From: Latrodectus hesperus
Lineage: Eukaryota > Arthropoda > Arachnida > Araneae > Theridiidae
Direction: 5' to 3'
Length of the DNA stretch: 64,000 bases
NCBI GenBank assembly: GCA_037975125.1
Contig: CM075850.1
Location: 67,112,390 to 67,176,389, forward strand
Position numbers and translations under genes: made by a program. Shown here one piece after another: positions 10,120 through 21,640 of the stretch (positions within the stretch are counted from its first letter, which is position 1; every line of letters starts with the position of its first letter). Below the pieces are notes generated by a model that was not told the origin of the DNA, did not search any database, and worked only from the letters and a program-made list of their open reading frames with translations.

Positions 10120-11143
10120 CTTTCCTACCATAGTGATCAGCTGTAGCAGCATCATGGTGTTCTTTGTCGTTCTAGGATGTGAACAACTAATTGGCATCTT
10201 CAGACTCTATTTCAGAGGAATAACGTTACAAAATACTTTCGCTCATAATATGTCCTCGCTGATATAGTTTGCAAGTTTTCATCCTTATCATTGCTTTCAA
10301 GACAATTGATAATTATCTTTAGATTTGGATCTGCCAGCTAGTTATAGTATATCGATAGAAATTGCATGCAATTCGCAATTTATGTCATCATGGAAATAGA
10401 TAGGTCTCGACAACATATTGGTTACAATATTAGCTTTTCCAGGTATATATTCTGCTCTCCAGTTAAATGATTGGATCTTTAAAGCCCATCTTGCTAGCAT
10501 CCCTAAGGAGAATTTATGCTTAGAAGCCATTTAAGAGGTTGATGTTCAGAAGCAATAATAACTTCTTGATGGTCAATGTAGCCACGAAATTTTCCAATGC
10601 CAAAACTACTGCTAAGGTTTACGCTCAATAGTCGAGTAATTACGTTCTACTAGAGTCAACAAACAACTCGCATATTCAATAACATGTTCTTCTGGGCTAT
10701 TTACTTAGAAAAGGACATCACCAATGGCATAATTACTGGCATCGGTGTGAACTATAAAAGGCATAGATATATCCGGTTACCTTAACAGGATAAGTTTTTG
10801 AGTTTCTAGGTGAAATCTAAGCTTTTCCAATTCATAACGACGTTCATTTTCTATTTGCAGTTGCTCTTCAGCTTGTAATTTACGTAATCTTTTTTCTTCA
10901 ATTTCTTTCATATTCTGCTACTTTTTCAGCTTAAACCCAGTTATCTTCAGCAATCTTTTTAGCTTTTAAGCGATCTTCTATTATAATGCTAACCATGTTT
11001 TTCACAAGTTCTTTATCATAATTAACACTTTTAGTAATAAGTTCTCAAAGGTCAGTAATTTTTATCTCCTCTGACACAGCCAAACCAAACTTTGTTACAA
11101 GAATTCGGCGGTCTTGTTTTTCGGATTTGCCAAGAAATGCCAT
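10120..11143 (-). pseudogene. decayed Gypsy gag start joined to RNase H
   Basis: The gag start (ATG at 11143, MAFLGKSEKQDRRILVTKFG) is followed by a charged, lysine- and glutamate-rich stretch with stops. At about 10780 this jumps straight to RNase H (FIVHTDASNYAIGDVLF and, at 10530-10342, FNWRAEYIPGKANIVTNMLSRP). Protease and reverse transcriptase are missing, so there was a large internal deletion. At the BEL edge, the phrase ending DHYGRKG continues, across the removed BEL element, into the integrase zinc finger at 2850-2760. This copy is much older than the BEL element that split it. Confidence 0.8.
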
Positions 11144-12270
11144 TTTAACAGTGCAATATTAATGAATTTATAAAAAGTGTTTTAAAGTTCAAGAAGTCTT
11201 ATATTCAATAACTTAACTAAGATCTAAATATTAAGAAAATCAAATGATACTAAAAGCAAATTCTGAAATATAAAATTTATTCCAGAAACATCAAATCAAA
11301 ACACTTAGCATCAAACATATATTATGAGGCAGTTACAGATTATTTTAATATGACAAATACTCATTATCAAAAATATTAATCATTTGACAATACAACAAAT
11401 ACTAATGCTCATTTTCTAAAACAATAAAATCAACACAAGAATGTATTTGGAAAATCAAATGAAACCACAAGCAAATTCTAAAATATAAAATTATTCAAAT
11501 ACCAGAAACATGAAATCAAAGCACATTTAGCGTTACACATAAATTATATAGTCAGTAACAGATTATTTTATTATGACAAGTCCTCTCATTCACAAAAATA
11601 TGAATCATTTGATATTATAACAAATACCAATGCACATTTTCTACAACAATAAAATAAATACAAGAATCAAAAATTAATTCCAAATAAATTTCTTTAAATT
11701 ATACAGAGCAATGTTTTGCTTTAACTTAACACTTCTGTTTTTGATTTAAAATAGTATGCGTATTAAAGATTATACATTTATAAAATTGATGAAATCTATT
11801 TCATTACTCATAAAATCATTTAAATGCAATTAAATAATTAAACAAAATTATGCAAACAATATTATATATCATACAATGAACACATATGACTTTATTTATT
11901 GAATAAGATTCGATTTCAATAAATCATATTATAATTATTGTAACACAAAATACACATTTACATAGAAATAGGATTCTCTTTTAAGAATTATTTAGTGACG
12001 AAAAAAACAAAAAACAGAAAAAGAAGAAGCCCTTCTTTCTTTTCGAAAAAAGCACTTCAAAAATAATAAATCTCTTGCAAGAACAGAATCATATTCCCTA
12101 AAAGAAAAAAAAGAAAAACACGCCCGTTGCTAATCGGTGACTGTTGTCTGGATGACTAACTTATTTCCGAACAATTTTACCAATTTTGTTTTTAATATGT
12201 CAGGATTTCGCCTTTATTATACAAAATAAATGATTAAATTATATAACTACTTAAACACATTGAAATAGCA
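11144..12270. other. AT-rich stretch, probable Gypsy leader, no gene
   Basis: It contains a 215-bp tandem duplication (listed separately). The rest is A-rich sequence without a reading frame. It lies just 5' of the Gypsy gag start, so part of it may be that element's leader or 5' LTR, but no copy of the region near 1500-1750 could be matched here. Confidence 0.4.
11236..11668. repeat. tandem duplication of about 215 bp
   Basis: Two diverged copies in direct orientation. The first starts GAAAATCAAATGATACTAAA near 11235 and the second GGAAAATCAAATGAAACCAC near 11449. Both then share AGCAAATTCT, CAGAAACAT, CAGATTATTTTA and ACAATAAAAT in the same order. Confidence 0.75.
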
Positions 12271-13002
12271 TTAAACTTTTGACACATTGATACAAAACAG
12301 ATGCAAAATGATTATAAAACAAAAACGAATTACTACAAGATATACAAATGGATCAAAACATATTACTTTGAGTTCTATTGGTTTGCAGAAAAGTAATTCT
12401 TCTACTACTGACAAATCATCACAAAATCTACCATAGGTAATGAAATGAGCACCTTTATTTCTATCTGTTGCCTGATCGAGTTGTATTGAAAACAATTTGT
12501 CACGCAACTTCGACAAAAGCTGACACTCTAAATCTTCAGCTATATCATCAATTCGTCGGGCAACAATATCATTTGAAAGAGGTATAGACTGCAATTGTTT
12601 TTCAAAATTATCTCTAAACATAATTTCTACAATCTCAATTGCGGCTGGCAAGATAAGCTCTTCACCAATGGTTTGAGGCTTTTTACATCTGGCTATTTTA
12701 TATGAAACTTTGTAAGAGGCAGTTAAAGCTTTTTCATTCACAGACAAAGTTTTTTTAAACAATGGTTTTTGCTTTTCATATGATTTTAATTTTAATTCGA
12801 AGAATTCTCTGAATTTGTTCACGTACTCGCAATGAAGCGTTTTCAAATGTCGTTTAAGCTTATTAGGTTTCATGCTGTCTGTCGCCAACATTTTTAAGCA
12901 AATAATACACAGGGGCCTTTCTTCTTCATTTACCTCAGTACTAGTGAACTCAAAATTAAAGTATTCTTGAGAATATTTTCTTGATTTTATTTTCAGAACC
13001 AC
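12271..13002 (-). CDS. N-terminal fragment of a hAT (ZBED-like) transposase
   Basis: A 243-residue frame. A BED-type zinc finger is visible with C32, C35, H52 and H57 (PLCIICLKMLATDSMKPNK, then RHLKTLH). It is followed by the family phrases VNEKALTASYKVSYKIA, PQTIGEELILPAAIEI and SNDIVARRIDDIAEDL, which match hAT transposases and their domesticated relatives such as ZBED5 and SCAND3. The match ends near ELLFCKPIELK. The last 30 or so residues are hydrophobic and unrelated, so the frame has run past the truncation. Catalytic residues would lie beyond this break. DNA binding may be preserved but transposition is not expected. Confidence 0.85.
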   Translation of the reverse strand: MVLKIKSRKYSQEYFNFEFTSTEVNEEERPLCIICLKMLATDSMKPNKLKRHLKTLHCEYVNKFREFFELKLKSYEKQKPLFKKTLSVNEKALTASYKVSYKIARCKKPQTIGEELILPAAIEIVEIMFRDNFEKQLQSIPLSNDIVARRIDDIAEDLECQLLSKLRDKLFSIQLDQATDRNKGAHFITYGRFCDDLSVVEELLFCKPIELKVICFDPFVYLVVIRFCFIIILHLFCINVSKV

Positions 13003-13482
13003 GCTCGTCTATGTACTTGTTGATGCTTGTCTATCGTCTAATGCTCGCTTACGCCCGCTTAAAAATTTATCTATGATTCTGCATAAGTCTGCTGTCGTGA
13101 ATATTTAATACGGTGAATTGCAATTACACGAAAATCTATATAACATAAAATATTCAGAATAGATTCAATAGCCATAGAAGGATCGACTCGGATAAGATTG
13201 TCTGGAATTGAAATTGGCGTCATAGAATTTTCTCCCTATAAGAAAACTATTTTTCACCTCTGCGCACGCTCCTAACTTAACTTTTAAGCTGACCAGACAA
13301 ATTACAAACAAATCGAAACTAATTTGTAAAGTTTAAAATTAAGGTTTGAGTGTAGGTTTAGCGCCAAAATACTCAAAATACCTTATTATTGTATACATTT
13401 TATTGTATGTGGTGGAGAGGGCAGACGATGAAAATTATGATTGAAAATTGGGCCGTGAATACAAAAAGATTGAGAAACACCG
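12271..13482 (-). mobile_element. truncated hAT transposon
   Basis: The right (5') end is marked by GATTGAGAAACACCG at 13468-13482, a close match to the GGTTGAGAACCACTG terminus common in hAT elements. The 8 bases after it (ACATACGT) would be the target duplication. The transposase start follows on the minus strand (12271-13002). The left half of the element, with the catalytic core and the other inverted end, was not found, so this is a 3'-truncated copy. Confidence 0.75.
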
Positions 13483-13490
13483 ACATACGT

Positions 13491-14159
13491 CGTTATTGGT
13501 ATTTAAGGACAGTTAATTTTTTATTAATAACTCATTTTACGTAACAAAACACTATGATACCTCAACACAATTTTTAAATGAAGAAATAAGGTGCTCTTGT
13601 GCCATGAATTAAAGTTCCAAACATTTACTTAAGTTTTTGTTAAAGAACATATATTAAGTATCAAAGAAAAAACATATCATATTCTTATGGGTAATAACTA
13701 ATGAGGATAAAATGTCTTGTTTAAACTTACTTATTTCTTTCATTATCAATCAAAATATCCAATATCTAACATTTATTTTTAACTATTTATTTTTGAGTAT
13801 TTTCATACCATAAGACACATTTATTAATTACGTGCTTATTACTGAATTTAGAATCAAATTATTTACTTTTTGTTGTTAAGAGTAATATTTTTATTAAAAA
13901 TCTTATTGCAAAGAGTTGTTTTTCTAAACAATTTCACACAAGAAAATGTTCACTAATTTAATCTCAAAATTTCGAACCAATCATTAATGCATGTTATAAT
14001 GTAAACAAAAAGCATTATCTTCACATCATACTTTCTTGTAGCATATTGAAGCTGCTTTTCATCAGATATTTGTTTAGTTTTATCAAACATTAAGTAATTT
14101 AACTTTTTTCTTAAATAGTCCGTATTCTTTTATCAATATTATATTTATTTTTCTTATAG
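13491..14159 (+). other. AT-rich sequence upstream of the kinase-subunit exon
   Basis: No coding sequence seen. It ends in a pyrimidine-rich tract and TTCTTATAG, a good 3' splice site for the exon at 14160. It is probably the end of an intron that also holds the hAT fragment. Confidence 0.5.
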
Positions 14160-14320
14160 AGCGTGCACTCATCAAAAAGCAACCGAGAGCTGGCACAGCA
14201 AAGGCACTTGAGAAAACGTCATTAGCATTTCTAGATGTTGCTGCTTTTGAGAGACTTTTGGGTCCTTGCATTGAAATAATGGAGAAACGCGTGGAAGGGT
14301 ATAAGAATGAGTCAAACTGA
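14160..14320 (+). CDS. last exon of a PKA regulatory subunit (type II-like), partial
   Basis: An open exon of 161 nt behind a clear 3' splice site, entering in phase 1 and ending in TGA. It reads (G)ERALIKKQPRAGTAKAL, then KTSLAFLDVAAFERLLGPC, then IEIMEKRVEGYKNESN. The first part matches the end of the phosphate-binding cassette of cyclic-nucleotide-binding domain B, with its conserved Arg in PRAGTA. The second is the signature FERLLGPC of PKA regulatory subunits; DVxAFERLLGPC is closest to type II. These subunits hold the kinase catalytic subunit inactive until cAMP binds. The C-terminus is some 15-20 residues shorter than in usual type II subunits. No upstream exon was found in the window, so the rest must lie beyond the left edge behind a transposon-filled intron, or this is a detached exon or pseudogene. 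The absence of stops favours a real exon. Confidence 0.7.
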
Positions 14321-14375
14321 GGAAAAAAAAAAACAGTTAACAGCTTTATGTAACTTATTTTCCGGGTGTGAATTC

Positions 14376-14389
14376 AATAAAGAAATAAA
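14376..14389 (+). terminator. polyadenylation signals for the kinase-subunit exon
   Basis: Two AATAAA hexamers (14376-14381 and 14384-14389) lie about 55-65 bases after the stop codon, a plausible 3' end. Confidence 0.5.
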
Positions 14390-15088
14390 TACATTGACTT
14401 TTCATTATAATTTTAAGAAGTATTCTAGTTTTAACTATAAATGTACAAGAAACTAGCGACTGTATTCACCTCACTTATATGAGCACATTTAGTGAATTAG
14501 AAAAACCATTAACTGACATAATAATTTCATTACTAGCTAATGATTGGAAGAGTGAATGACACTAGTTATGGAGAATGTGATACAACACTCTAATATGAAA
14601 AGAAATCAAAGTTTCGAAATTTTAAATATCACTCATAACCTTTGTTAACCAAGAGGCCATTAGATAGTATAGAATCATAAATGGCATTACTAAAGTAATT
14701 AAAACTAAAAATTTTTAGTTAAAGTTTCAAGCAAATAAATAATAAAAAAGAACATAGCAAACAATTAATGAAGGTAATATACAGTAAGCACATTCGTCAT
14801 TTATTCACTGAAATCAGCATTATTGCTAAACACCCACTTGCTACATCACTCCAAAACTTAACGCATAGCAAATATTTATCTATATATTACACATAACTAT
14901 TTCTAGAAGCTGGTGGTTAATGGCAATAAATGTTAATTTATTAATTTGCATTTTCTGGAAATAATTTTAACTAAAAAAACAAATCAGAAGAAGTTTTTGA
15001 ATCAAATACTGTACTTAATTTAAGTATTTAAAAACCTCACAAATAAAATTATTATTACACCATATACAAGGTAATGCGTATTTAACAC

Positions 15089-15162
15089 AATAATTAATTT
15101 ATGTAAGGAAAAATTAATAAAAAAAAACTTTCCTTCATTTTTCTTTACATAAATTAATTATT
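15089..15162. repeat. inverted repeat, 18-bp arms
   Basis: AATAATTAATTTATGTAA at 15089-15106 is mirrored exactly at 15145-15162. The pairing continues inward for about six more bases with a slip. The 38-base loop contains A and T runs. It could be a MITE remnant or a simple AT palindrome. Confidence 0.6.
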
Positions 15163-16865
15163 TTAAAACTAATAAAAAGCTTTCATTAATTTTTCCTTTC
15201 ATAAATAGAAGAGAGAGTATTGTGTTTCTAATTGGTTTTAAATCAAAATGCAATTTATTAGTTTAAAAAGATTAGCTCTCAACCGTCTATAATCTTTAAA
15301 ATGTATGATGAATGTGGTAAAAAAAATTATATTTGAAAAATTTTTTTATTTCATTCTTATTTTATTTTTTTTAAATACTTTTTAAAGATAGTTTGAGAAA
15401 ATTTATTTGTTTAAAAAAATATAAAATGAAATTGTGTGTTAAAAATGATAAATTCTTTACGTAATTGTATTTCATGAGAACGACAAATATTGATTTTTAG
15501 GAAATTTATTTTTATAATAATTGGATTTTTTTATGATTAAACTGATATTTGTGTTTAAAAAAATAAAGAAACCAATTAAAGTGAAATTAAAAAGTTCTTC
15601 ATCATCAGATTAAAAAATAATGATAGTATAATGAACAAAATAGAGAAATATATTTTTTCTTCAAATGAATGTTAATTATAAATGGCTTAATTGTATGTAA
15701 TCAAAATATTTTAATAATCTTCCATTTTTTAAACTTTATATTTTTTTTGGTATTACATCAAGATACCTGTTACAATAATTAAAGTGATTCGTTGAAGTTT
15801 TTATATTTTAAAATTATTTTAATAATTTTGTAATTTATCAAGTAAAAAAAATTGGAAAAATTTGAAAACTTCAATAGGAATTGTTAAAGGAGTATAAAAA
15901 TAATCATGTATGAGATATAATCCTTGTTAAAACAGAAATATGTATCTTTAAAAATATTTTTATATTTCATTAATGTAATGATAATATAAGAATATGAAAT
16001 CAAAAAAATTGATGTGACATTAGATATTAAAACTCTAAACTGTACAATTAAATGGTAGAGATTATTCCTATTCTGTTTGCAACAAGGAAGAAACAATTTG
16101 AAAAAAAAAATTAACTTCGATTATTAGATAGTGAAACAGATCAAAGCTGATTTTAAATTATTTTATTTTATTTATTTATTATTATTGCTAAAACAATTGC
16201 TTATTGAATTTATATAGCATACAGTATTATCTTATTATACATGAACACACATTGAGGTAGGACACTGTGGTTCGGTTTGTGTGTAATAGGTATGCTATTT
16301 TATTTTAAGAGAAAATAAACCTATAATATGTTGCCTAAAGCCTTCCGAGACATATTCAAAACTCCACCTTGTGATGACTCTGTAAAGGTATAGTTCTTAT
16401 TGAAGTTCTCTATTTGGATGGTAGCTACATAATTCCAACAGGGTATTAGAAAGTTGTAGGTATAACCAAAATTTTAGTAATTTACACTGAAAATCATTAA
16501 GATAACGATTAACACGAAACTTTGAACTGAAGGTCCTATCTCTAATTACGTTAAGGACGGTTTTTCTCCTAATACTTTTACTTCATTTTTGATAGGTTTT
16601 ATAAGTAAATAAAAATTTAATACAATTAAATTTTTATTTATTAATAAAACACACATATATCATTTATAATTTATATTTATAAAACATATAATTTATAAAT
16701 GCAATAAATTAAAATTTAATTTAATTTAATGTATTTTATAAATGAATAAAAATTTAATTTTGATTTTATGCAAGATATCTGTTTGGAAATGGAAATATGT
16801 TACTGAAAATACAGCTTTCCTAATTTTTCAAAATTTCTAAAAAGATCATAGAAAAGAGACTTCCT

Positions 16866-17180
16866 TTGAACCATTGTACCACTTAAATATATTAAATATT
16901 TAAAATATTTCTTGTAAGATAAATTCTAGACCAATTTAAATTAATATAAACAATTTTACTGGCAACCTTCTCAGGAATACATAGTACCACTTTAATGTCT
17001 GTATAAAGTATTGTATAATGTATTGAAAATATTTCTTGTGAGATAAATACTAAACCAATTAAATTTAACATAAAGAATTTTACTGGCAGCCTTCTTAGGA
17101 ACACCATTGTACCATTTTAATGCATTTAATTTTATGTAGTCGATTTTATTAGCAGGCTATTCAGGAATAATATTAGTTTA
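16866..17180. repeat. diverged tandem repeat, unit about 120 bp
   Basis: About two and a half copies. Landmarks recur at roughly 108-125-bp spacing: GTACCA (16876, 16984, 17109), ATTTCTTGTRAGATAAAT (16908, 17032), and TTTTACTGGCARCCTTCT (16954, 17078, with a weak third trace near 17146). Confidence 0.75.
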
Positions 17181-18939
17181 TTTAATAGTTATAAAATATT
17201 GTGAAATGTTATAAAATAAAAAATCCTTGATTTTTTTCTCCAAACTATTCAAGAAAACAATTTAAAATAATGTTGGAAAGACTTTATAAATTTCCTTTAA
17301 AATGACACATTTTAATATTCAATTTATTGCGTTAAATAAGATTTATGTTTATCATCATAAATGGTAAAACATTTTTTAAAACCCAAATAGAAACTTTTAA
17401 AATAGTATAGAAAATGAAGATTTAATACAACGTATTTTCATTTTAAATCATTTATTTTTAAGACACAATCTGATTGCTGTATTTTCATGATATCAAAAAT
17501 GCTGTTTGTTGGATATGTTTTCCAAGATGCTATCGCAATAAATAATTTTGAAATATATCATTTGGCTGATAGAAATAAAAAATCCACAATTATCTTTCAT
17601 CATCTTAATTAATATTGAAATGGATTTCTAGCTCTTCTGTCTACTGCATGCACAGCTATTGCCACGTTTGCTTAGGTATTTTCAGGATTTTCTACCATGC
17701 GTCTCTTAAATATCATTCATTATGTATGAAAATCCCTCACAAAAGACACGACACACAAATATTATAAAAAGTCTCATAACAGCATTCAGCTATTTGGCTG
17801 TTCACTGTGAAATGACAACTCTGTTTCTGTTGATCAACAGTAAAAATCATTTAATCAGAGATTTATCTTTCCGAAAAGCGTAGCTTCACCATTAAACCAG
17901 GGGGAACTCACATAAGGTATTTAATGAATGCAATATTACACCTATAATGTGTGTGATGAATACATTCATGACCACAAAAAGAGGCATAACTTAAACCCCA
18001 CGCTCACAATATACTGTTCAGAAACCTCTATTTTGAACATTGAATTAATTGATGATACATATTATTATAAGCGCTTATTAAGTAAAGCCACAAGCAACAG
18101 CTAGCTTCACTCTGTTTTAGAATAAATAAGGAAAATAGAACTAAACACAGAAATTGGAACAATGTGTATATGCTAATTAATACTGATGTAGATATCCCTA
18201 CCAAAAAAAATAATTCAAACATATACAAAAAACATTTGGACTAAAATCTTAGTTAGAAAATAGAATTCAGAAGGCATAGATAACAATTTATTTAATATAT
18301 GAAAATAAAAGAGAGAAAGAAAGGATATTCTCAACGAATATAACATCATTTAGAAAATCTTTAAACAATAGTCTCATGTATTCAACAGTCAAGAAAATAA
18401 ACAGGAACAATTAGAAATTTTTTCTTAAAAATCGAAAATGACGTCGTTTATTTCGACAAAGAAGAGGTCAACCCAATAATCAGAAATCTAGAGTATAAAT
18501 TTAGGTAAAATGATTTTAAAGGTCTTTTTAATAAAACCAAAATCAAAAATAAAATCTATTCTTTCTAAATGTTAAAAATTACAAAACAAGTTATATTATT
18601 AAAAATTATAAAAATAAAAAACGATTTAAAAAAACATGGTCATAAAGAAATTTAAAAAAAAGTTATTCTAACACTCCCACTTAAAATTATCTTTAAATTA
18701 ATATAATCAATAGATATTTTCCACGCTTTTATAAACATACAATAATAGCGATTTTTCTCAATCGGGAGAAAAAACTCACAACTACTTATCACTTTAAATA
18801 TATTTTCCTATTCTCATATCTGGAGAAGTTCAAGAAGAAATTATTTTTCAAACAAAATTATTATACATATCAACGAAAAAATATTTTAATAATCAAACAA
18901 TTTATCTCCAGACCCTATATGGATTGTGCATTACTCGTA

Positions 18940-19620
18940 TTGGCAAACAACTGTCATGTTGATCTGTAATCGCTCTGGATGCAAGAAGAAACAATGGACC
19001 GATCACACTCAAGTCATTGTGCGTGATCGGTCCATTGTTTCTTCCTGACCTGTCTACAAGTGATGACAGATATATTGTATGCCTGGCATAGGTGGATCGC
19101 ACAGCTACTTCATGAAACATACGCTACAGATCCTGTCATTCATCAATCGGTGTCCACTGATACTATTCCAGATCATACATAGTTGAGTGGAATACTCTTA
19201 AGGTGTCCATTGTTTCATTTAAATTCGACTCAAGACCACAGGAGCTTGCACAGCTAGTTGTGAGATGAAACGGAAGGAAATAAGTCATTATTGACGAATT
19301 CCGTATCTGCTTGCAACTGCTCGGTTACTTATGATTGGATTCTCGGATACACGATGATTGGATTCGACTCACATGGCTCGTAATGTTCAAAAGCTCTTTT
19401 TTATCTATCAGATTGAATTGTTCCCTTGGTCTGCTTGTCCTCCTATTCTAACACCAATCGGAATGTCACAACCATTGGCCAGAACTACACCAACAACAGA
19501 TCAACTTTGCCAATATGCGGCAGATGCATGTACTGCTGTATTCCAAAGATAAATCTAAAGCCTCTTTTATTTCATGTTAAGGTGCATGGTAACTGTTATA
19601 GTCGAAAATGGCAGCTATAA
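18940..19620 (+). pseudogene. decayed Tc1-like transposase
   Basis: Stops and frameshifts are frequent, but Tc1 phrases appear in order on the plus strand. One frame gives DRYIVCLA then VDRTATS near 19067-19116, the usual helix-turn-helix linker. VSTDTI lies near 19150. At about 19390 the frame containing LFYLSD stands where functional elements have LFSDESRF. The first catalytic acid cannot be placed with confidence. The copy is clearly dead. Terminal inverted repeats were not identified. Confidence 0.55.
18985..19044. repeat. perfect 22-bp inverted repeat
   Basis: Positions 18985-19006 are exactly mirrored at 19023-19044 around a 16-base loop (core ATGGACCGATCAC and GTGATCGGTCCAT). It lies at the start of the decayed Tc1-like copy and involves mixed-composition sequence, so chance is unlikely. 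Confidence 0.85.
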
Positions 19621-19639
19621 TATCTGCTGATTATGCAAG

Positions 19640-19720
19640 ACTGCAGTGGCTTGATTGGTTACGGCCTATAGTTCTCATTATCGGAAGGTAATGAGCGTGA
19701 ATCCCATCTTAACTTAAGAT
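19640..19720 (+). mobile_element. tRNA-derived SINE fragment
   Basis: TGGCTTGATTGGTTACGG near 19647 resembles an A box. CTCATTATCGGAAGGTAATG with GAATCCCA near 19700 resembles an anticodon arm and a B box. The same phrase, ATTATCGGAAGRTA, recurs in the SINE at 62098, so they are likely one family. Its 3' end could not be placed; it may reach about 19970. Confidence 0.45.
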
Positions 19721-20290
19721 CCGTCATTTCCAACAAAAGCGGATGGGATACGTGAAATAGGCTTTCTAGATGAATAGTAGCAATGTCCTATAAATGAAAT
19801 GATACTTCGAGGCATAGCAAGTTCAATATTAAGCCTCTCTGGTTCTAAATTACAAAGACTTACCCTTGGCTGCTTCAATCTAACTGGTAAAACCCAAAGT
19901 TGGGCTAGATACAGGGAAGTATACTCTTGCAACAACTACTGATTATGGCATCATTCACACATCATAAGAGGCTGTAATTTCAAAATTTGATATTTATATA
20001 ACGTGTTAACAGCCAAATAAATCTCTGGTATTTCTGGTATTGGTAATCTTGGTGTTGCATTTTGGGTAGTCGGCAGTCTGTGTGTACATATATAAACACA
20101 CACACTATCTACCAATTAAGTATTTGGACACCATAAGTACTTGGTATTTGGGACCATGCAAATGAGAATATCTGAGGTCTTGATCTACGTTAAGCCTTCT
20201 GTTCAGTCGCATGGATTAGGAAACAGTATCGGCATTTATCGCATGCAAAATGTCCCGAATTTCAAAGTTGTCTGACTTCGAAAAATTCGT

Positions 20291-20325
20291 AATTGAAGGG
20301 TTTTCTGCAAAAAGGAGGTAGCTCC
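20291..20325 (+). repeat. left terminal inverted repeat plus AATT duplication
   Basis: AATT, then GAAGGGTTTTCTGC, then AAAAAGGAGGTAGCTCC. It differs from the right end at two positions. Confidence 0.85.
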
Positions 20326-20589
20326 ATCCCATAGCTGTTGGGAGTTATGAACACTTTCTTGTGCCAAAAAAAAAAAACTTTTTTATTTGGCACCAAAAGT
20401 ATGCAGCTCCAATCGTTATTTCCAGAGTAACTCAAGAGATGGAGCTGCTTGTGTTGTTAGTTTGTAACAAGAGAGCGGTAGCTCCTGGAGTTACGTCTTT
20501 GTTACCCCAGACGACTGACGAGTTTTGTTTACATGGAGGTTAACTATTACAGAGAGGCATCATTATATACACTCAGTGATGAGTGAAGA

Positions 20590-21275
20590 TATAAAAGTTC
20601 TATATCTATTCTCGAACAACTGCGTATCCCAAAACAAAAATCACGCTTTAACACAGTATCTATTTTTCTTGTTAAAAGTGGACGTCTGAATACAGTCTTT
20701 CATAGGTTCCCAGAACCGGGTCATAGTTTTATGCCTTGTGATCGAGCTTTCGGAAACATTGAAAAGCGCATGAGGAAAGTAGAAAGAGTATTTGTCCCAA
20801 GAAAATATACGCGCATTATAGAAAAGACGAGTAAAAAGTTTACTGTGACGGAAGTTACTCAAGAAATGATTTTTAACTTCGTTGACCTATTAAAAGGTTT
20901 CTTCCTTAAAACCCCTCTCATCATTTCTAATGATAGCAAAAGGGAAAGGTTTAATAACAAAATTTTGGGTTTTCACTTAGGAAATATCCCACATCAATGC
21001 AGGAAACATATGTTTTCTAAGCTAAGATATCTTAGCTAGTGAAAATGTTGGAATACTGTGTAACAAAACAGTAAGAATGTTCAACATCCAAAACAGTGCC
21101 CCTATAATATTGAACAACCTTCAACAAGCATACACCAACCACCTACCACTCAAGGCTGCAAAATATAAAGATGTGATGGATCTTGCCCAAAAATACGTCG
21201 CACAAAATGATATGTGGTTCTACAATCGACTAAGCCAGACAACGCGCCTGATGACACAGATGATACAGAATGTGA
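20590..21275 (+). pseudogene. C-terminal part of a transposase-like protein in the AATT element
   Basis: Two frames joined by an indel near 20690. First comes LYLFSNNCVSQNKNHALTQ, where relatives have a DNC-x-GQNKN motif, so the first acid appears changed to Asn. Then come VFHRFPEPGHSFMPCDRAFG and RKYTRIIEKTSKKFTVTEV, in which the Asp of CDRxFG is intact. After a further stop, LKAAKYKDVMDLAQKYV and NDMWFYNRL resemble the usual C-terminus. From memory this order (DNCxGQNKN, HSFLPCDRDFG, KYKDLM) belongs to a family of repeated invertebrate proteins annotated with domain DUF7869. The N-terminal half is absent, so this copy is internally deleted. Confidence 0.55.
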
Positions 21276-21640
21276 CGATTGAAATGATGTTATTTTCTGT
21301 TGGTAAGACCAATAATTTTGCTGTACTTTATTTTCAGTTTTCTTTGAATAAAAAATACATAATAATAGTACATTCTATTTATTTTAACACCTTTTTCCAA
21401 GACATAACATATTCTTCCATTCCTCATATTCCATTCCTTTGGGCAAAAAAGAGGTAGCTCCAAGGATCATCCACGTACCACCAACATTAGGATGATATTT
21501 TTTGAATGAAAATACTATTCTAATGTGTAAACTTCATAATTGAAAGTAAGCAACAACAATATTTTTACATAACTTAAAATTTGAATTTTTTAAACTTTTT
21601 TTTTTTTTTTTTTTTTTGTTTCTCAAAAATTGGAAAAATT

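Larger units (their letters stand above)
14391..18890. other. long AT-rich intergenic stretch
   Basis: No gene was found. Apart from one inverted repeat and one tandem repeat (listed separately) it consists of A/T-rich sequence with short palindromes, such as the one around 16606-16640. Small open frames here have no recognisable protein motif. Confidence 0.5.

Noticed and set aside
14083..14271. Minus-strand 62-residue frame at the kinase-subunit exon
   Set aside because: The plus strand codes for the recognisable FERLLGPC motif; the minus frame is its shadow.
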